A stretch of DNA of 64,000 nt. Origin: Rhodanobacteraceae bacterium (GTDB taxonomy: Bacteria; Pseudomonadota; Gammaproteobacteria; Xanthomonadales; Rhodanobacteraceae). The notes under the pieces are model-generated. The model searched no databases. It worked only from the letters and a program-made list of their open reading frames with translations, and was not told where the DNA came from. Positions 1-8,415 of the stretch are shown piece after piece. Both the position numbers and the translations under genes were made by a program. The stretch covers positions 186,001 to 250,000 of the forward strand of contig SCQU01000029.1 in the NCBI GenBank assembly GCA_004299555.1. The letters are read 5' to 3'. Every line of letters starts with the position of its first letter. Position 1 is the first letter of the stretch.

Positions 1-64
1 CCTGGTACTTTTTACCCTGTTCGCGCTGGTGCTCAAGAAGGAATACTGGAAGGACGTGCATTGA
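1..64 (+). CDS. petC: cytochrome c1 C-terminus (partial)
   Basis: Only the last 20 codons are inside the window, read from position 2 to the TGA at 62-64. They encode a hydrophobic stretch followed by a charged tail (…LVLKKEYWKDVH). That is the typical C-terminal membrane anchor of cytochrome c1 of the bc1 complex, where KKEYWKDVH-like endings are common. The following sspA-sspB pair supports this, because petABC-sspAB is a usual proteobacterial order. The haem-binding part lies outside the window, so the call rests on the tail and the context. Confidence 0.75.
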   Translation, partial: LVLFTLFALVLKKEYWKDVH

Positions 65-155
65 TTGCGGGGTGGGTCATCGTCCACGCACTGATGCCAC
101 CCACACCCGAGTCCGGCGTTGCGCCGGATCCGCAAGGCCCATGGGGACTGAACGC

Positions 156-782
156 ATGATCCAAAACGCGCACACACGCACCATCTTGACCTTGTTCACC
201 GCGCCCGATGACGTGCAGTCGCACCGGGTGCGGCTGGTGCTGGCCGCCAAGGGCGTGGTCTACGACCGTGTCGAGGTACCGCCCGGCAAACCGCACGCCG
301 AGCTGGCGTCGATCAACCCGTACGGCGACACCCCCACGCTACAGGATCGCGACATGGTTCTGTACCAGCCGGACCTCGTGTGTGAGTACATCGACGAGCG
401 CTACCCGCATCCGCCGCTGATGCCGGTGGATCCGTTGTCGCGCGCGCGCCTGCGCCTGGCGTGCGTGCGGATCGAACGCGACTGGCTGCCGCAGGTGGTC
501 GCCATTCGCGCGGGCGGGCGCCCCGCGGAAGCTGCACGCAGGCAGCTGCGCGATCATTTGCTCGAGGCCTTGCCGCTGTTCAGGGCCGCCAAGTTCTTCC
601 TCAACGCGGAGATCAGCCTCGCCGACTGCCTGGTGGCGCCGGTGGTGTGGCGCTTGCCATCGCTCGGCATCGCGCTGCCCAAGGAAGCCAAGCCCATCGT
701 CGACTACGGCGAACGGTTGTTCCGCAGCCAGGGTTTCGCGCGCAGCCTGACGCCGGAAGAGCGCTTGCTGGGCGAATTGTGA
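156..782 (+). CDS. sspA: stringent starvation protein A (GST-fold)
   Basis: The 208-residue protein has a thioredoxin-like N-terminal domain (TLFTAPDDVQSHRVRLVLAAKG, followed by the NPYGDTPTL cis-Pro region) and an all-helical GST C-terminal domain. This is the SspA layout: a GST-fold protein that binds RNA polymerase and lacks glutathione chemistry. The ATG at 156 has GGGGA eight bases upstream; an in-frame ATG at 141 would add five residues. It lies between petC and sspB, the conserved family context. Usual SspA length is about 200-215 residues. Confidence 0.92.
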   Translation: MIQNAHTRTILTLFTAPDDVQSHRVRLVLAAKGVVYDRVEVPPGKPHAELASINPYGDTPTLQDRDMVLYQPDLVCEYIDERYPHPPLMPVDPLSRARLRLACVRIERDWLPQVVAIRAGGRPAEAARRQLRDHLLEALPLFRAAKFFLNAEISLADCLVAPVVWRLPSLGIALPKEAKPIVDYGERLFRSQGFARSLTPEERLLGEL

Positions 783-796
783 CCACCGGCATTGCC

Positions 797-1315
797 ATGA
801 CGTCCAACCGCCCGTACCTGCTGCGGGCGGTGCACGCGTGGATCTGCGACAACGGCTTGACCCCGCACATCGTGGTGGACGCGGCCAAGCCCGGCGTGCA
901 GGTGCCGCCGCAGACCGTCGTTGACGGTCGCGTGGTGCTGAACCTCGCGCCACGCGCGGTGACGCAGCTCGAGATCGGCAATGATGTCATCACCTTCATG
1001 GCACGCTTCGGCGGCGTCCGCCGCGCGATCAGCGTACCGGTCGCGGCCGTGCAGGCAATCTACGCGCGTGAAAACGGCCAGGGCATGCTGCTGGCCGAGG
1101 ATGCACCGGATACCGCGGCCGCGGCCGGTTTGGCCGATGATGCGGTCGAGGCGCCGGCGGCCGAGCCAACCGCCAGGCCGCCGCTGCAGGCCGTGCCTGT
1201 GCCAACGGTGGACGCGCCGGACCGCGCCGGCTCCGACGCCGCCGCGCAGGCAGACGACGACACGCCCGATCGACCACGGCCCAAGGGCAAGCCAAGCCTC
1301 CACGTCGTGAAATAG
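797..1315 (+). CDS. sspB: ClpXP specificity-enhancing factor SspB
   Basis: The 172-residue protein opens with the SspB substrate-binding domain (RPYLLRAVHAWICDNGLTPHIVVDA, then NLAPRAV and IGNDVITFMARFGG). It continues as a long Ala/Pro/Asp-rich linker and ends in KPSLHVVK, matching the C-terminal ClpX-binding tail of the family. Its job is to deliver ssrA-tagged and other substrates to ClpXP. It starts 14 bases after the sspA stop and is probably co-transcribed. The linker is somewhat longer than in E. coli. Confidence 0.93.
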   Translation: MTSNRPYLLRAVHAWICDNGLTPHIVVDAAKPGVQVPPQTVVDGRVVLNLAPRAVTQLEIGNDVITFMARFGGVRRAISVPVAAVQAIYARENGQGMLLAEDAPDTAAAAGLADDAVEAPAAEPTARPPLQAVPVPTVDAPDRAGSDAAAQADDDTPDRPRPKGKPSLHVVK

Positions 1316-1323
1316 TCCGCGCG

Positions 1324-1746
1324 TCAGTGCAGCGTCCGGTGGCCGCGCGTGATCGGCACCACGTTGTTGCCGGCGCCGCCGGGAGAGGGCGCGCGGGGTG
1401 TCATCTGCGGTGCACAGGCCGACACCGGTGGGGTTGGTGGTGGCGCCCTGCGCGCCGGCAGGCTTGCGGCAACCACGCGGCCGGCCAGCAGGGTGAAGCT
1501 CGCGGTACGCCGGTCGTTGCCGCCCTCGCTCACATCGAAGCGGTATTCGCGCAGGATGTGCAGTGCGCCCCGGCGCCAGCGCATCCGCAACCGGTGCAGT
1601 GCGACGCTGTCGTCCAGCAGCTGCAGTGCGTGGCGCTCGCAGGTGCTGCGCGCGAGGGCCACCGCGTGTTCACGCAGGCGCAGCGCGTGGTACCACGACA
1701 CGCCCAGGCCGGCACAGATCACGAGTAGCAGCCAGGCTTCGGGCAC
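1324..1746 (-). CDS. DUF3301-like small membrane protein
   Basis: The 140-residue protein begins with one hydrophobic segment (EAWLLLVICAGLGVSWYHAL). Next comes a basic region rich in Arg/Leu (LREHAVALARSTCERHALQLLD, RMRWRRGALHILREYRFDVS) and then a Pro-rich tail. This matches the DUF3301 family of proteobacterial membrane-anchored proteins, whose function is unknown. I chose the GTG at 1746 because AAGGA lies about seven bases upstream; the in-frame ATG at 1767 has no Shine-Dalgarno. It converges on sspB with only eight bases between stops. Confidence 0.7.
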   Translation of the reverse strand: MPEAWLLLVICAGLGVSWYHALRLREHAVALARSTCERHALQLLDDSVALHRLRMRWRRGALHILREYRFDVSEGGNDRRTASFTLLAGRVVAASLPARRAPPPTPPVSACAPQMTPRAPSPGGAGNNVVPITRGHRTLH

Positions 1747-1837
1747 GTCGGGTTCCTTGCGCGGCACGGCGTGTCGCAGGTGCGGCCATCATGCCTGTGT
1801 GCGGCGGCGAAAAACAGGCCGGGCGGCGTGCGGGGAG

Positions 1838-2302
1838 CTACTTGACGCGCTCGACCCGTACGCTCTGGCTGCAGCCTTGCACGTACATCAGCCAGCTGCC
1901 GAGAATCATCGGCTTGATCGTGACCTTGGGGTTGTCGACGGTGGGGCAGGAATAGGCACCGGACTCGGCCTGCCTCCACACCTCGCCGTTGTCGAGCGTG
2001 AATACCGTGTGGCCCGTCCAGCCGTCAAAATGGCCATCCAGGTGGGTGACAAACCGTTCGCGCGCGCTGTCGTGCGGATAGAACACCGGTTGGCCGCTGG
2101 CGCTGACGGTCTTGACCTGCTGGTGCGTACGCAGCCAGTTGTCGAGGAACTGGAGCTGCTGCGGGGTCAGCTGGTCCAGGCCTGCGGCCTTGAAGTCGGC
2201 CGTCGACATGCGTTCCTCGAGCGAGGAAAACTGCTGCGCCATGACGGGCAGCGCAACGGCAAAAGTGGCCAGAGCGGCAAACAGTATCAGTCGGGTACGC
2301 AT
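1838..2302 (-). CDS. secreted hypothetical protein
   Basis: The 154-residue protein has a clear Sec signal peptide (MRTRLILFAALATFAVALPVMA, cut probably after VMA). The mature part holds an amphipathic region (LDQLTPQQLQFLDNWLRTHQ) and a compact β-rich part (FVTHLDGHFDGWTGHTVFTL, GEVWRQAESG). A Cys pair near the end (AYSCPTV and VQGCSQS) could form a disulfide in the periplasm. I recognise no catalytic motif. Similar hypothetical proteins sit in Xanthomonadales genomes, but I cannot assign a role. It is divergent from relA, so the roughly 90-bp gap should hold both promoters. Confidence 0.75.
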   Translation of the reverse strand: MRTRLILFAALATFAVALPVMAQQFSSLEERMSTADFKAAGLDQLTPQQLQFLDNWLRTHQQVKTVSASGQPVFYPHDSARERFVTHLDGHFDGWTGHTVFTLDNGEVWRQAESGAYSCPTVDNPKVTIKPMILGSWLMYVQGCSQSVRVERVK

Positions 2303-2395
2303 GGTCGGCGATCATAGCAGCGCCCCATGCGCGTCGCACGGGAATTCGCGGAACCAATTTAATACACTGGTGGCCTTTCGCGGAGCTTTCGGCGC

Positions 2396-4513
2396 GTGGT
2401 GACGTTGATGTCGAAAACCGGTCCAGTGCAACCCGTAGCTGCCAGTGCCGTCGCGCCCGCGGCGCCGGTGGCCGCGTTGCCGGCCGCCGCGTACGCGTTG
2501 TGGCAGACGATCGATGACCTGCTGCGGGCGGTGGGCTGCGATGAGGACACGCGCGCAGCGGCGGCGTGGTACGCGCTGAGCCGCGAGGATCCGGCGGCGT
2601 GGCGGGCCGCCGCCGCGCGCACGGGCGGGGTGGTGCGCCGGCTGGTCGAAGGCCAGCAGCAGGCCGAACGGGTGTGGGCGTTGCACGCCGCGCGTGAGGG
2701 CGAGGGCGGCAGCGAGGGGCTGCGGCGCTTGTTGCTGGCGATCATCCGCGACCTGCGGGTGGTGTACCTGCTCCTGGCGCGGCAGCTGGCGCAAATGCGC
2801 GCGGCGGCGGAGTGGCCGGATCCGGAGCGCCGCCGGCTGGCGCAACTGACGCGCGACATCCACGCACCGCTGGCCAACCGCCTCGGCATCGGGCAGTGGA
2901 AATGGGAGCTGGAGGATCTCGCGTTTCGCTATCTGCAGCCCGCTGTCTACCATCGCATCGCCAGGCTCCTGGATGAACGCCGTGCGGACCGCGAGGCGTG
3001 GATCGCGCGCAGCGTCGAAGCGCTGCGCGCGGCGCTGGCGGCGCAGGGGCTGCGTGCCAAGGTCCACGGCCGCGCCAAGCACATCTATTCGATCTGGCGC
3101 AAGATGCAACGCAAGCGCGTCGGCTTCGGCGAGCTGTATGACATTCGCGCGCTGCGTGTTTTGACCGGAAGCATCGCCGACTGCTACGCCGTGCTCGGGG
3201 TCGTTCACGGCCTGTGGCCGATCATTCCGCAGGAGTTTGACGATTACATCGCGCGCCCCAAGGGCAATGGCTATCGCTCGTTGCATACCGCCGTGGTCGG
3301 CCCGGACGGCAAGACCCTGGAAGTCCAGATTCGCACCGAGACGATGCATGGCGCGGCCGAGCTTGGGGTGGCCGCTCACTGGCGCTACAAGGAGGGTGGC
3401 CAGGGCGACGCGGCGTATCAGGCGCGGGTGGCGTGGATGCGCAACCTGCTGGAAGCGCGCAACGAGGGCGACGACGAGCAGACGCTGGCCGCCGAACTGC
3501 ACGCGGAGCTCGCCGAGGAGCGCGTCTACCTGCTGACCCCCAAGGGCGCCGTGATCGACCTGCCCGCGGGCGCCACGGTGCTGGACTTTGCCTACCACGT
3601 CCACAGCATGGTCGGGCATCGTTGTCGCGGCGCCAAGGTGAATGGGCGCATCGTGCCGCTGACCTGCCAGCCCGCCAGTGGTGACCGGGTCGAAATACTG
3701 ACCGCGCGCGAGCCGGCGCCCAGCCGCGACTGGTTGTCGCCGCAGCTGGGCTACCTCAATACGGCCAGCGCGCGCAGCAAACTGCGGGGATGGTTCCGGC
3801 GCGCGGACCTGTCCGCGAACCTGGCCGCGGGGCGCCAGCTCCTGGAGCGCGAGGTGCGGCGCCTGGGCGTTACCGAGGAAGTGGTCGACCGGTTGCCCGC
3901 GAAACTGGGTTGCAAGGGGCGTGACGAATTGCTGACGGCCCTGGCGCTGGGTGAAATCGGCGTGGCGCAGCTGACCCGCGCCATGCTCGAGGCGCAGCCC
4001 GCGCTGGCGCCAGCGGCTCCGGCGCCGCACGCGCCCGGCAGGCGCGCGACGGACAAACCGGGCGCACTGACGGTCGAGGGCGTCGGCAACCTCCTGACCA
4101 GCCTGGCGCGTTGCTGCCGGCCGCTGCCGGGTGATGGCGTGACCGGATACATCACGCGTGGACGCGGCGTCACCGTGCATCGGGCCGACTGCGCGGCGCT
4201 CGCACGCCTGCGCGCGCGCAACCCCGAGCGCGTGATCGAAGTACGCTGGCAAAGCGCGCCCGATCGCGCGTACGAAGTCGGCATCGCGGTGCGCGGCTAC
4301 GACCGGCGCGACCTGCAGCGCGACATCACCGTCGTGGTCACCAATTCGGGTGCCCGCATCGTGGCGTCCAACAGCCGCAGCGATCGCGACCTTGGCGAAA
4401 TCACCATGCATTTCACCCTGCGCCTGCACGATTTCGCGGAACTGTCAGCCCTGCTGGCACGCTTGTCGGCGGTGCCCAACGTCGTCGAGGCACGACGCCT
4501 TGCCGGCGGCTGA
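2396..4513 (+). CDS. relA: GTP pyrophosphokinase RelA (ppGpp synthetase I)
   Basis: The 705-residue RelA/SpoT homologue makes (p)ppGpp on stalled ribosomes. In order it has a degenerate N-terminal hydrolase domain with no HDxxED motif (around LLAIIRDLRVVYLLLARQLAQMR), then the synthetase domain (KHIYSIWRKMQRK, EFDDYIARPKGNGYRSLHT with E280-F-D-D283, QIRTETMHGAAELGVAAHWRYK). A TGS domain (VYLLTPKGAVIDLPAGAT) and a C-terminal ACT domain follow. The acidic EXDD motif is the signature of synthetase-only RelA rather than bifunctional SpoT (RXKD). GTG 2396 was taken because GGAG lies ten bases upstream; GTG 2399 and ATG 2408 are alternatives. Confidence 0.94.
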   Translation: MVTLMSKTGPVQPVAASAVAPAAPVAALPAAAYALWQTIDDLLRAVGCDEDTRAAAAWYALSREDPAAWRAAAARTGGVVRRLVEGQQQAERVWALHAAREGEGGSEGLRRLLLAIIRDLRVVYLLLARQLAQMRAAAEWPDPERRRLAQLTRDIHAPLANRLGIGQWKWELEDLAFRYLQPAVYHRIARLLDERRADREAWIARSVEALRAALAAQGLRAKVHGRAKHIYSIWRKMQRKRVGFGELYDIRALRVLTGSIADCYAVLGVVHGLWPIIPQEFDDYIARPKGNGYRSLHTAVVGPDGKTLEVQIRTETMHGAAELGVAAHWRYKEGGQGDAAYQARVAWMRNLLEARNEGDDEQTLAAELHAELAEERVYLLTPKGAVIDLPAGATVLDFAYHVHSMVGHRCRGAKVNGRIVPLTCQPASGDRVEILTAREPAPSRDWLSPQLGYLNTASARSKLRGWFRRADLSANLAAGRQLLEREVRRLGVTEEVVDRLPAKLGCKGRDELLTALALGEIGVAQLTRAMLEAQPALAPAAPAPHAPGRRATDKPGALTVEGVGNLLTSLARCCRPLPGDGVTGYITRGRGVTVHRADCAALARLRARNPERVIEVRWQSAPDRAYEVGIAVRGYDRRDLQRDITVVVTNSGARIVASNSRSDRDLGEITMHFTLRLHDFAELSALLARLSAVPNVVEARRLAGG

Positions 4514-4663
4514 ACGGGCAAGCGGGCGGTACCGGGGCGCTCCGCCCCGGGTGCTACCATTTCCGTGCCTGTGGTGGTGCCTGGCGGAACCCGTGGGCAG
4601 CTCGCGTGGTCTCATGGGCGAAGTGGCCTTTACGCCGGGCCCTGACTTGGCGACAGGTTCAGC

Positions 4664-6337
4664 ATGCACAATCGCAACGATCCGCCAGAACAAGGTGGCC
4701 CACGCCGTACCGAGCCCGTACTCGGCAATCTTGACCAGATCGACGCCGGCGGCGACCGGCGCGATTTTTCGCGCGCGGCGGCGCCTGCGCGCAGGCCGCC
4801 GTTCACGGCCGCCCAGCACTCCGAGCCTGCGCGGCACCACCGCGTGCCGTGGTGGGCCATCGTCATCGCGGTCGTGCTCGTGGGTGGCGGCGGCTGGGCA
4901 ATGACCCATCAGGCAGCGCTGTCGGCGTTGTTGCCGCAGACCCAGCTGAATTCGCTGTTGACCCGGGCCGATGCCGCCTACTCGGCCGGCCAGCTCGCGG
5001 GCGGCGCCAACAGCGCGCGTGACCTCTACGAAGCCGCCCGGGCGCTCGATCCTGACAACGAGCGGGCCCTCACGGGATTGCAGAACGTCGGCAACGCCGA
5101 GTTGCAGCGTGCGCAAGCGGCACTCAAGCAGCGCGATTACCCTTCCGCGCGCGAAGCGCTTGAAGAGGCCCGCAGCCTTCTGGGTGGCGGTACCGCGGTG
5201 GCTGCGGTGGATCAAGCCCTCGCCAGGGCCGTCCTGCACAGTGCCAACGTCGACGTGCTGGTCAACCAGGCGCGCGCGGCGCTCGCCAACGGCCACATCG
5301 ACGGCGCCGACGGTGCGGCGGCGCTGTTTCGCAAGGTGCTGGCCGGCGACCCGCACAATGCCGTTGCCCGGCATGGCATGGACGGTGTGGGCAACCTGCT
5401 GGCGGCGCGCATCCAGACGGCGCTGGGCAATCATGACCGGGCCGGTGCGCAGCAGGCGCTGACCCGGTTGTCGGGCTTGTTGCCGGGGTATTCGCAACTG
5501 CCGAGCCTGCGTGCAAGCGTGGCCGCCGCGGATCGTGCGGCCGATGCGCAGCGTGATCAATATCTTGAGCAGGGTGAGGCGTACTTGCGTGCCGGCAAGG
5601 TCACCGGCGCGGGCAGCGGCAATGCGGAGGCGCAGTTCAAGGCGGCGCTGGCGGCCGATCCCGGCAATGCGAAGGCGCAGGCGGGACTGGGCAGGGTTGC
5701 CGAGGCCCTGATCGTGCAGGCCAACGCAGCGCTCGACGCCGGCCACGCGCAGGCTGCGGGCCAGTTGCTCGATCAGGCCGCGGCGCTGGCACCGAAGTCC
5801 GCCGATCTAGCGGCCGCGCGCTCCCGGCTGCGCGCGGGAACCGTGGCGCACGCGGTTGCCTCCACGCCCGCGACGGCAACGCCGGTGCTGACGCCGGCCG
5901 ACTCCGCGAAGCTCTCGCGTCTGGTCGCGCAAGCGAAGGTTGCGGCGCGCAAGGGCGACATCATGCTGCCGCCCGGCAACAGTGCCTATGACCTTTATCG
6001 CGCGGCGCTGGGCATCGATGGCAACAACAGTGCGGCCCAGGCTGGCCTGCGCGCACTGCCCGCGATGACGCAGCAAGGCTTCCGGCGCGACCTGCGCCGG
6101 GACAATCTGGATGGTGCGCACGACATGCTGGCAACCTTGCAGCAGCTCGATCCGGGCGCGGCGGCCATCGCGCCGATGCAGCACGCGCTCGGCGTCGCGT
6201 GGCTCGATCGCGCCGAGCACTACATCGGGCTGGGTGAGGCGGCGGCGGCCCGTGCCGCGTTGCAGCAGGCCCAGCGGCTGGTGCCGAGTGACCCGCGCAT
6301 CAGCGAGGTGGATGCCAAGCTTCACCGCAATGGCTGA
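4664..6337 (+). CDS. TPR-repeat single-pass membrane protein
   Basis: The 557-residue protein has a charged cytosolic N-terminus (about 1-60), one transmembrane helix (about 63-80) and a long, probably periplasmic, helical repeat region. Repeats of the type RDLYEAARALDPDNERALTGL and EAQFKAALAADPGNAKAQAGL are recognisable tetratricopeptide units and recur to the C-terminus. TPR proteins of this form act as scaffolds, and I see no enzyme motif. Its stop overlaps the start of the next gene by eight bases, so the two are probably translationally coupled. The family is not recognised beyond TPR. Confidence 0.8.
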   Translation: MHNRNDPPEQGGPRRTEPVLGNLDQIDAGGDRRDFSRAAAPARRPPFTAAQHSEPARHHRVPWWAIVIAVVLVGGGGWAMTHQAALSALLPQTQLNSLLTRADAAYSAGQLAGGANSARDLYEAARALDPDNERALTGLQNVGNAELQRAQAALKQRDYPSAREALEEARSLLGGGTAVAAVDQALARAVLHSANVDVLVNQARAALANGHIDGADGAAALFRKVLAGDPHNAVARHGMDGVGNLLAARIQTALGNHDRAGAQQALTRLSGLLPGYSQLPSLRASVAAADRAADAQRDQYLEQGEAYLRAGKVTGAGSGNAEAQFKAALAADPGNAKAQAGLGRVAEALIVQANAALDAGHAQAAGQLLDQAAALAPKSADLAAARSRLRAGTVAHAVASTPATATPVLTPADSAKLSRLVAQAKVAARKGDIMLPPGNSAYDLYRAALGIDGNNSAAQAGLRALPAMTQQGFRRDLRRDNLDGAHDMLATLQQLDPGAAAIAPMQHALGVAWLDRAEHYIGLGEAAAARAALQQAQRLVPSDPRISEVDAKLHRNG

Positions 6338-7187
6338 CGCGGGTGCGTGGCGTGACGGTGGCGTGCTGGTCTGCGGTGCCAGCAGCCAGATTGGTTGTTT
6401 CTTGCTGCCGGCACTGGTACGCGCCGGTGCCCGCGTGCTGGCGCTGTCGCGCCGGCCGCAACCGCCCCGCGCTGGCATCGGGTGGCTGCAGGGCGCATTG
6501 CCGCGGCCGCCGGAACGCGCGGCGGGCGTCCAATCGGTGTGCAGTTTCGCGCCGTTGGCGGCGCTTGCCGCCTGGATTGACGATGGCGGCGCAGGCGTGG
6601 TGCGGCGGGTCGTCGCGACCAGCTCGATGAGCGCCGAGAGCAAGCAGGCGTCGCCGGTGGCCGGCGAACGCGCGCTGTCGCAACGCCTGCGGGCGGGTGA
6701 AGCGGCGCTGGCGCGTGCGTGTGACCGCCGCGGCATTGCGTGGACGGTGCTGCGTCCCACCATCCTTTACGGCGCCGCGCGCGACCGCAGTTTGACGCCA
6801 CTGGCGCGCAGCGCCGCGCGCTGGCGGGTGTTCGGGCTGCCGGCCGGCACCGGCCTGCGGCAGCCCGTCCATGTGGCGGACGTTGCGCTGGCGGTCGAAC
6901 GCGCGCTGGGCGGTGCCGCGGCCGGGCGCGTATTGCCGATCGGCGGCGGCGAGCGCCTGCCGGCGGCCGAGATGTTTGCACGGGTGCGCGCGAGCCTGCC
7001 GGTACGCACCTGCCCATTGCCGATTCCGTTGCCGTTGATCCGCCTGGGCGCGCGCGTGGTGCCGCGCATGCGCGGGCCACTGACGCGTTTGCGGCAGGAT
7101 CTGATCGCCGACAACACCGAGCTCGAGCGCCTGCTCGGCGTGCATCCGCGCGGCTTCCAGCCGGGTCCCGCGTGCTGGGGGCTTTGA
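6330..7187 (+). CDS. atypical SDR / NAD-dependent epimerase-like protein
   Basis: The 285-residue protein has a Rossmann N-terminus with the glycine motif GASSQIG (about residues 12-18) and the sugar-epimerase landmark LRPTILYG in the middle. Together they place it among extended or atypical short-chain dehydrogenases. The usual catalytic YxxxK is not visible; the expected region reads SSMSAESK…GERALSQRLRAGEAAL. It may therefore bind a dinucleotide without standard epimerase chemistry. ATG 6330 overlaps the upstream TPR gene. The following glycosyltransferase suggests surface-sugar metabolism, but that is inference. Confidence 0.75.
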   Translation: MADAGAWRDGGVLVCGASSQIGCFLLPALVRAGARVLALSRRPQPPRAGIGWLQGALPRPPERAAGVQSVCSFAPLAALAAWIDDGGAGVVRRVVATSSMSAESKQASPVAGERALSQRLRAGEAALARACDRRGIAWTVLRPTILYGAARDRSLTPLARSAARWRVFGLPAGTGLRQPVHVADVALAVERALGGAAAGRVLPIGGGERLPAAEMFARVRASLPVRTCPLPIPLPLIRLGARVVPRMRGPLTRLRQDLIADNTELERLLGVHPRGFQPGPACWGL

Positions 7188-7317
7188 CGCCGGCGGCTGC
7201 GCGGCGACAATCGTGCGTCATGCGCGCCGTCCGCTCCAGGGTTGCCATTGCCGCGCTGGGCGCACACGCGGCCAGCGTGCGCCGCCAGCGGCGCTGCGCG
7301 TGACTGGCCTTGACGCC

Positions 7318-8241
7318 ATGCGCGTTGCGCCGCCGGCGCAGGTGGCCGATGTTTGCGCGGTCCTCGTCACCTACCATCCCGATCTTGCGATCCTCGCCGA
7401 GCAACTGGCGGCGTTGGCGCCGCAGGTCGGCCACGTCGTGCTGGTCGACAATGCCAGCGCTGGCATCGGCGATTTTTGCGCGGCGCGACCCGAAGTCGTG
7501 CTGGTGAGGTTGCCGGAAAACCGTGGCCTGGCTGCGGCGCTGAATGTGGGCATCGCGCGTGCGCGCGCGTTCGCGGACACCGCGCGCGTGCTGCTGATGG
7601 ATCAAGACAGCGTACCTGCATCCGGTATGGTGGCCGAACTTGCCGCGGCACTGACGCGGCTCGCGGCCACGGGAGCGGTCGCGGCGGTCGGACCGCGGTT
7701 CCGCGATGCCCGCGAACCGGCCGACGCACCGTTCGTGCGCATCCGTTTTCCGTTCAATCGCAAGTTGCGCTGTGCGGGCGATTGCGCGGACGTGCGTTGC
7801 GATTTCCTGATTTCATCCGGCTGCCTGATTCCGCTGGCCGTACTGGACGCGGTGGGTGGCATGGATGCCGCGTTGTTCATCGACAACGTCGACCTGGACT
7901 GGTGCTTCCGCGCGGCAGCGGCCGGTTACGGCCTGCACGGGGTGTGTACGGCGCGGCTGCAGCACCGCCTTGGCGAGGCACGCCGGCGCCTTCCGGGGCT
8001 GCCGCGCGGGGTCGTGGTGCATCCACCGCGGCGTCTCTATTACATGATGCGCAACCGCGTGCTGCTGTACCGGCGTGCGTACACGCCCGCCCGCTGGATC
8101 GCGCAGGACATCCCGCGGCTTATCGTCAAGCTGCTGTTGTTCGCGTTGCTGGTGCCGCCGCGCTGGCGCAATCTGCGGTGCATGGCGGCGGGCCTCATGG
8201 CTGGCGTGGCGGGGCGCACCACGCCGCCGCCGGCCCGTTGA
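7318..8241 (+). CDS. family 2 glycosyltransferase (rhamnosyltransferase-like)
   Basis: The protein is 307 residues from ATG 7318; an in-frame GTG at 7300 is possible and neither start has a strong ribosome site. GT-A fold landmarks are present in order: AVLVTYHPD, LVDNASAG, ENRGLAAALNVGI, the metal-binding LMDQDS, and an acceptor segment around GGMDAALFIDNVDLDWCFRA. This pattern is typical of dTDP-rhamnosyl transferases that build O-antigen or other surface glycans. A C-terminal hydrophobic, Arg-rich helix probably touches the inner membrane. The sugar and acceptor cannot be read from sequence. Confidence 0.82.
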   Translation: MRVAPPAQVADVCAVLVTYHPDLAILAEQLAALAPQVGHVVLVDNASAGIGDFCAARPEVVLVRLPENRGLAAALNVGIARARAFADTARVLLMDQDSVPASGMVAELAAALTRLAATGAVAAVGPRFRDAREPADAPFVRIRFPFNRKLRCAGDCADVRCDFLISSGCLIPLAVLDAVGGMDAALFIDNVDLDWCFRAAAAGYGLHGVCTARLQHRLGEARRRLPGLPRGVVVHPPRRLYYMMRNRVLLYRRAYTPARWIAQDIPRLIVKLLLFALLVPPRWRNLRCMAAGLMAGVAGRTTPPPAR

Positions 8242-8304
8242 CGCGCGCCGCCAGGGGGTATCCGCGCCACGGGCGCTGATCCGGATTGCCGCGCCGCGCA
8301 GCAA

Positions 8305-8333
8305 CCGACACTGCGCTGTAAACCATTTATGAT
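8305..8333 (+). promoter_or_regulatory. candidate sigma-70 promoter for the TonB receptor gene
   Basis: CCGACA (8305-8310, four of six to TTGACA) and TATGAT (8328-8333, five of six to TATAAT) are separated by exactly 17 bases. Transcription would begin near 8340, about 75 bases before the proposed ATG at 8416. The match was made by eye. Confidence 0.4.
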
Positions 8334-8415
8334 CCCGACGGGTTGACGTAAGGCACGCCCGCCGCTTCCATAGGCGGTTATCGTGCCGCGCGTCGACAGC
8401 CACCAGTCCAACCTC

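Noticed and set aside
112-128. TCCGGCG-TTG-CGCCGGA stem-loop between petC and sspA as a terminator.
   Set aside because: The stem is perfect but no T-tract follows and sspA starts 28 bases later; read-through or simple leader structure is as likely.
1747-1767. Upstream ATG at 1767 for the DUF3301-like gene.
   Set aside because: No ribosome site, whereas GTG 1746 has AAGGA at seven bases and places the hydrophobic helix at the N-terminus as in the family.
2312-4429. 705-codon open frame antisense to relA.
   Set aside because: RelA on the plus strand has every expected motif; the antisense product is His/Arg/Gln-rich low-complexity sequence.
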